A stretch of 64,000 nucleotides of DNA from JAEUHO01 sp046350655 (GTDB taxonomy: Bacteria > Planctomycetota > PLA2 > JAEUHO01): positions 248,001 to 312,000 of the forward strand of contig JAXMAB010000009.1 of the NCBI GenBank assembly GCA_046350655.1, read 5' to 3'. Position 1 is the stretch's first letter. Every line of letters begins with the position of its first letter. Shown here in pieces: positions 59,778 through 64,000 of the stretch. The notes under the pieces were generated by a model. The model worked only from the letters and a program-made list of their open reading frames with translations. It did not search any database and was not told where the DNA came from. Both the position numbers and the translations under genes were made by a program.

Positions 59778-60882
59778 TCATGCAGGGTCCTCCGTGGTCG
59801 AGTTCGGGTCCAGGGTCCCCAGCGCCGGAAGCGGTGGGGCGTCGTACAACGCGTCGTAGGTCTCGTCCGGGTGACGCCAGAGGTGGAGCAGCAGCACGGC
59901 GAGCTTGCGCGCCACCGCCACCACGGCGCGCTTCTTGGCCGCCCGGCCGCCCACGACCATCAGGCGCTGTCCATAGCGGCGCAAGGTGCTGTCCGTCGCG
60001 AACGGCCCGAGGATGTACTGCGCGGCTCCGACGAGCAGGCAGCGCAGCATCTGGTCCCCGGTCTTGGTGATGGGGAGTTGTGGGTTGATGTCGCCCGACT
60101 GGCTTAGGCCCGGGCAGAGCCCGACGAAGGCTCCCACGGACCGGGCGTGCGCGAATCGGAACGGGTCCTCCACGACCAGTACGAAGGCCAAGGCCGTGAG
60201 CGGTCCGACGCCCTCGATGAGTTGGAGCCGGCGGGTCACGGGGTAGGTCTCCGCACCCAGACGTTCGATCGTGTCGTCGTAGCTGCGGATCGTCTCGGTC
60301 AGCCCGTCCAGCGTTTGGAGGATAGGCTCGAGCATGCGCACGCTCTCTCGCAGACCGCCTCACGAACCCGACGCGGGAACGCTTCCGTGGAGGTCGTCGG
60401 CGCGCGCTCACCCATCGCCTTCAGGGTGCCGCGAACGTGGCAGATCAGGGCGGATCGCTTCTCGACGAGGAGCCTGCGAGAACGCAACACCGCCAAGTGC
60501 TCGTGGTGCTGCGCGTCGCGGTGCCGGATCGGGAAGAGCAACTTCGGTCGGCCCGCCCAGGCGCGCCAGCAACTCCGCGTCCATCCGGTCGCTCTTGCGC
60601 CGACTCGACCCGATCAGGCGCACCCGTCGAGGGTTGGCCACGATCACGTCGTATCCCGCGGCGCGAGGCGACTGGCCCAGCCCGAGTGGGTCCCGGCCTC
60701 CACCACCAGCCGGGTCGGACACCGAGGGACGAAGACCCCCAGGAACGCCTCGCGCGTCGAGGCGACCCGGAATCGCTCCAGTACGTGGCCGGTCCGCTGG
60801 TCGAGGGCGCAGGCGTAGGACACCCGGTCACCAGGTCCACGCCCAATGTCACCTCCACCGCCACGGTGCTAGTGTCGTCCAT
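59778..60882 (-). pseudogene. Frameshifted IS110-family transposase
   Basis: The intact-looking start is ATG 60882 (GGAGG upstream) with TVAVEVTLGVDL, the first DEDD segment. Changes of frame are needed near 60835, 60680, 60560 and 60335 to join VSYACALDQRTGHVLERF, LVVEAGTHSGW, RKSDRMDAELLARL, LLFPIRHRDAQHHEHLAVLR and the last part 60341-59778. The last part is a clean Transposase_20 domain (LIEGVGPLTALAFVLVVEDP, GLCPGLSQSGDINPQLPITKTG), which holds the catalytic Ser region of these DEDD/Ser recombinases. With four or more frameshifts the gene is almost certainly inactive. Confidence 0.88.
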
Positions 60883-61147
60883 GGCAGGTCCTCCGTAGTT
60901 GAGCCGCCCCGCGAGCTCGCCGTTGGCACCTGGGGGCCCTGATGGGCTACCCCGTCAGGGGGACCTGCCTCTCATCCCATGTGGTGCAGGAACACGCGGT
61001 CGTCGCCTCCGCGCCGCGCCCAGGTCGCATCCATCGGCCCCAACCGGCCGATGGGCATCGTTCAGCCCCCGTCGCGACTCGTCCCTCGTGAATGGACCGG
61101 GCTGGCCGTCCTCGCGCCCCGGGGCCGCCGTCCCCCTGCGGGCCGGC

Positions 61148-63214
61148 CTACGGGCCGTCGAGGACGACGCCCTCGGCCCGGAGCGCCGCGAGCACCTTCC
61201 GGTCGCGGATCTCGTCCTTGAGCAGCGCCTCGGTCGGCGACAGCCGGCGGACGACCAGGGGCTTCAGCTCCGCGATGGCGAGCACGGCGTCGAGGGCCTC
61301 GGCGCGCGGGAGGCGGAGCACGACGCCCCGCTCGAGCGTGCCGAAGGTGACCCCGGCGGCCCAGGCGCGCACGGAGGTCGCGACGTTGCCGGGGACGGGC
61401 CCGCGGGCCTTCTCCGAGAGCCACGTCAGCAGCTCCTCGACGTCGCGGCCCTCGGCCACGGCGTCCTCGATGCTGTCGCGCGTGAGCCGGAAGTGGACCA
61501 CGTCGCCGGACTTCACGCGCTGGGCGTAGCCGCCGAGGCGGTGCACGCAGCCCGCGACGTCGCCCTCGGGCAGGACGACCACCTCGAAGTCCGGCGTGAC
61601 GAGGAGCGGCTTGCCCGCGTCCTCCTCGACCGGGGCGAGGCCGAGCACCTTCGCGCCGAGGGTCGAGAGGCGCAGCCCGAGCACCTTGTCGCCGCGGACG
61701 GCGACGTCGACCATCCCGAGCACGTGGAGCGTGCGGCGCCACGTGAGCGCGAGGTCGGTGCGCAGGTCGGGCACGCCCTCGCGGACGGCGTCGAACGCGG
61801 AGAAGTGGCGGTCGCGGTGGCGGTCGCGGATGCGGCGCGCGTCGAGGGAGGCGAGGTAGCGCAGCCGCGCGACGACGAACAGGGTGTCGCCTGCCCACCA
61901 GCGGGCGGGGTCCTCGGCGAGCAGCTCCGCGACGATGCGGCGCATCTCGCAGAGGTGGAGGCTGCGACCGCGGGGCCCGGGCGCCTCCAGCGCGAACGTG
62001 TACAGCGCCCCCACCTGCGCCTCGAGCGGGCGGGTCGCGAACCGGTCGGCCTCGTCGCGGCAGGCGAGGAACCCGTCGCGGTCGGCGTGGGCGAGCCCGA
62101 GGTGGTCGGCGGCGGCGCGGATGACGGCCCAGACGTCGCCGCGCGACGCGACGGCGCTCTCGCGGAACACGAACTGGTCCTCGATGCGGCGCTGGGCGGC
62201 CTTGTGGACCTCGCCCTCGCGCGTCACGCGGACCGGCCCGCGCCGGATCTCGGTGAGGAACGTCGCGAGGTCGGCGACCAGGTCGCCGCCGGGGCGGACG
62301 ACCTCGTCGGCCTCGGGCTCCGGGGGCGCCGCGCGGCGCAGGAGGTCCTCGACGACCTCGTGGAAGATCACGAGGGCCTCGTCGTCGCACGTGATGCCGT
62401 ACTCGCCGAGCGAGAGGCGCGAGACGGTGCCGAGGCCCGCGGCCTCGAGGCGTCGCGCCAGCTCGCGGCGGTCCCAGGCCTGGCCCTCCTCGGGCGTCAG
62501 CGTGCTGCGCAGGAGGACGCCGCCCTCGCGCTCGAGCGCGCGCGCGACGAGGGCCGCGAGCGCGGGCGGCTCGAGCGCCGCGAGCCGCGGGGCCGCGCCG
62601 GCGGGCGAGAGCAGCACGGCGGCGTCCTTCACCGTCGGCTCGACCGTGAGGCCCGGGAACCGCGCGGCGAGCGCGCGGCGGTCCGTCGCGCCGAGCGACG
62701 CGGCCCAGCCCGCGAGCGAGAACACGCTGCGGACGCTGCGCGTCTCCTCGCGGAAGAGCGCGGTCAGGAGGTCGCCGAGCTCGACGGGCGCGGCGTAGAC
62801 CGCGCGGCCCGCCGCCGCGGCGCCGCCGCGGTCCATCACCTCGGCGACGAACCCGCGGCGCGCGAGGGCCTTCAGCGCGCCCTCGGCCTCGCCGTACTCG
62901 AGCGCGAGCGGCTCCTCGCCGGGGACGCGGCGGAACAGGCCCGGCAGGTCGCTCCGGTAGTCCGGGCGGCGGAGCAGCACCAGCAGCACGTCGAGCACCT
63001 TGCGCGTCAGCGTGCGCACGCGGCGGTAGAGCGTGCTCTCGTCGACCATGACCTCGGCGAGCTGGCGCACGATCTCGCGCTTCGGCAGCTCGGGCGGCTC
63101 GCCGCCGGACCAGAACGCGTAGACGTCCTTGAGGTCCTGGACGCGGACGGCGTCGAGGTGCTCGAGCAGGCGGACGCCGCCGCGGTCGCGACGGGAGGCG
63201 ATCGCTTCGCTCAC
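61148..63214 (-). CDS. XPB-partner protein with helicase C-terminal-like domain (Ssl2 N-terminal module)
   Basis: 688 residues from a GTG overlapping the helicase stop by 4 bp. Helical and winged-helix-like segments: LEHLDAVRVQDLKDVYAFWS, LPKREIVRQLAEVMVDESTLYRRVR, VLDVLLVLLRRPDYRSDLPG; the C-terminal 200 residues include KPLLVTPDFEVVVLPEGDVAGCVHRLG, FRLTRDSIEDAVAEGRDVEEL, and LAIAELKPLVVRRLSPTEALLK. The GxxLLVxPDFEVxV and YRLTxxSxxxAxxxGxxxxxxxxxL patterns fit the domain that accompanies bacterial XPB/Ssl2. Known: this module loads or damps XPB helicases in DNA repair; in some bacteria it is a separate gene, as here. Confidence 0.85.
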   Translation of the reverse strand: MSEAIASRRDRGGVRLLEHLDAVRVQDLKDVYAFWSGGEPPELPKREIVRQLAEVMVDESTLYRRVRTLTRKVLDVLLVLLRRPDYRSDLPGLFRRVPGEEPLALEYGEAEGALKALARRGFVAEVMDRGGAAAAGRAVYAAPVELGDLLTALFREETRSVRSVFSLAGWAASLGATDRRALAARFPGLTVEPTVKDAAVLLSPAGAAPRLAALEPPALAALVARALEREGGVLLRSTLTPEEGQAWDRRELARRLEAAGLGTVSRLSLGEYGITCDDEALVIFHEVVEDLLRRAAPPEPEADEVVRPGGDLVADLATFLTEIRRGPVRVTREGEVHKAAQRRIEDQFVFRESAVASRGDVWAVIRAAADHLGLAHADRDGFLACRDEADRFATRPLEAQVGALYTFALEAPGPRGRSLHLCEMRRIVAELLAEDPARWWAGDTLFVVARLRYLASLDARRIRDRHRDRHFSAFDAVREGVPDLRTDLALTWRRTLHVLGMVDVAVRGDKVLGLRLSTLGAKVLGLAPVEEDAGKPLLVTPDFEVVVLPEGDVAGCVHRLGGYAQRVKSGDVVHFRLTRDSIEDAVAEGRDVEELLTWLSEKARGPVPGNVATSVRAWAAGVTFGTLERGVVLRLPRAEALDAVLAIAELKPLVVRRLSPTEALLKDEIRDRKVLAALRAEGVVLDGP

Positions 63215-64000
63215 GCGACCTCGCTCGCGCCCTCGAGGGCGTCGGCGGCGGGCGGGGACGCGACGGTGATCTCGTACGCGTAGCCCTGCTCCGTCAGGAA
63301 CAGCTGGCGGTGCTGGGCGAAGGTCTCCTCGGACGTCTCGTGCGAGACCAGCGTGTAGAAGCGCGCGGTGCGCCCGTCCTCCTTGGGCCGCAGGATGCGG
63401 CCGAGGCGCTGCGCCTCCTCCTGGCGGCTGCCGAACGTGCCGGACAGCTGCACGAGCACGCTCGCCTCCGGCAGGTCCACCGCGAAGTTGCCGACCTTCG
63501 ACACGACGAGCACCGGCAGGCGGCCCGCGCGGAAGTCGTCGTAGAGCGTGCGGCGGGCGTCGGCGGGCGTGCTCCCCTCGACCAGCGGCGCGCCGAGGCG
63601 CCGCGCGGCGGCGTGGAGCTGGTCGAGGTACTGGCCGATGACGAGGATCGGCTCGCCCTTGTGGCGCGCGACGGTCTCCTCGAGCACCGCGAGCTTCAGC
63701 GGGTTCTCGGACGCGAGGCGGAACCGGTCGCGGCGGTCCGCCGCGGCGTAGCGCGCCCGCAGCGCGCGCGGGAGCGGGACGCGCACCTCGGTGCAGAGCG
63801 CCTGGGCGATGAAGCCGCGCCGCTCGAGGAGCTTCCACGGCAGGTCGAACCGCTTGGGCCCGATGAGGCTGAACACGTCCTCCTCGCGGCCGTCCTCGCG
63901 CAGCAGCGTCGCCGTGAGGCCGAGGCGCCGCGTCGACTGGATGCCGGCGGTGACGCGGAAGACGGGCGCGGGCAGCGTGTGCACCTCGTCGTACACGACG
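63211..64000 (-). CDS. XPB/Ssl2-type DNA repair helicase (5' end beyond window)
   Basis: 263 residues are visible and the N-terminus is cut off. Motif II reads VVYDEVHTLPAPVFR (DEVH), motif III GLTATLLREDGREEDVFSLIGPKRFDLPW with XPB-specific spacing, motif IV PILVIGQYLDQL, motif V VSKVGNFAVDLPEASVLVQLSG and motif VI QEEAQRLGRILRPK; key residues only. The RED box (LLREDG) is specific to XPB. Ends HRQLFLTEQGYAYEI. Known: 3'-5' helicase/translocase for nucleotide excision repair or transcription. It is cotranslated with the downstream XPB-partner gene. Confidence 0.95.
   Translation of the reverse strand, partial: VVYDEVHTLPAPVFRVTAGIQSTRRLGLTATLLREDGREEDVFSLIGPKRFDLPWKLLERRGFIAQALCTEVRVPLPRALRARYAAADRRDRFRLASENPLKLAVLEETVARHKGEPILVIGQYLDQLHAAARRLGAPLVEGSTPADARRTLYDDFRAGRLPVLVVSKVGNFAVDLPEASVLVQLSGTFGSRQEEAQRLGRILRPKEDGRTARFYTLVSHETSEETFAQHRQLFLTEQGYAYEITVASPPAADALEGASEVA

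Larger units (their letters stand above)
59460..60980 (-). mobile_element. Remnant IS1111-group insertion sequence (IS110 family)
   Basis: An 11-bp inverted repeat, ATGAGAGGCAG (59466-59476) and CTGCCTCTCAT (60965-60975), brackets 1510 bp containing an IS110-family transposase. Sub-terminal inverted repeats of this kind and size mark the IS1111 group. The interior is less GC-rich than its surroundings. The exact outer ends and any target duplication cannot be fixed by eye. The longer non-coding end is downstream of the transposase (59477-59777). Confidence 0.7.

Overview
This window is about 74% GC with strongly GC-biased third codon positions and dense genes, mostly in co-directional runs joined by 4-bp GTGA/ATGA/TTGA overlaps. 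The gene content suggests a high-GC member of the Planctomycetota: secreted TPR/peptidase-MA and carboxypeptidase-regulatory-domain proteins, a fused ResB-CcsA cytochrome c synthase, an nfeD-nfeD-floA operon, lipoproteins and many Pro/Ala-rich linkers. Other high-GC phyla (Myxococcota, Gemmatimonadota) cannot be excluded from one window. No rRNA genes, CRISPR arrays or phage modules are visible.

Layout. 1-8.7 kb: a truncated secreted TPR-metalloprotease, two PLP aminotransferases, a secreted SH3b protein, a membrane protein, and a secreted thioredoxin-like gene whose signal peptide is separated from its body by one in-frame UGA. That UGA is followed by a hairpin with the geometry of a bacterial SECIS element, so the gene is a candidate selenoprotein. 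8.7-29 kb, almost all minus strand: a very large metalloprotease plus carboxypeptidase-regulatory-domain protein, its HExxH-less paralogue, the fused ResB-CcsA gene and a lipoprotein, larC, lipA, a glycosyltransferase, threonine aldolase, a DUF3352-like protein with a pseudopilin-like tail, an aminotransferase and tRNA-Ala. 29.4-31.4 kb: a cobalamin riboswitch controlling a propeller-like lipoprotein (BtuG analogue?). 31.5-35.2 kb: nfeD-nfeD-floA-accessory operon. 35.2-39.7 kb: LolCD-type exporter with a 46-aa membrane peptide, and an anti-sigma/RseB-like pair. 39.9-40.6 kb: a solitary rplC with its own promoter and terminator. 40.9-43.5 kb: three orphan proteins, one with a tandem repeat domain and a histone H1-like tail; two tandem 130-bp structured repeats; tRNA-Leu.

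43.6-50.8 kb: a cluster containing a MerR/B12-binding (CarH/LitR-like) regulator, a two-FAS1 fasciclin protein, a TlpA-like lipoprotein, an SRPBCC plus TIGR01777 epimerase fusion, an FAD oxidoreductase and a repeat protein with a CAWC zinc-ribbon tail. 51.7-58.3 kb: a seven-gene minus-strand polyamine-type cluster: AdoMet decarboxylase, a DUF4178 zinc-ribbon protein, a Gly-rich peptide, DUF350, a membrane aminopropyltransferase, a Tat-signal amine-oxidase-like flavoprotein and a multi-pass membrane protein. 59.0-64 kb: a small basic protein, a decayed IS1111-group (IS110 family) element, and the two-gene XPB-type helicase system, truncated at the right edge.

Recurring themes are B12-linked control (riboswitch and B12-type light/B12 regulator), secreted and envelope proteins, and an intergenic palindromic repeat family with the 17-bp core CGGGACCGCGAGGCCCG. 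Two long genes carry single apparent frameshifts, which may be assembly errors or real.
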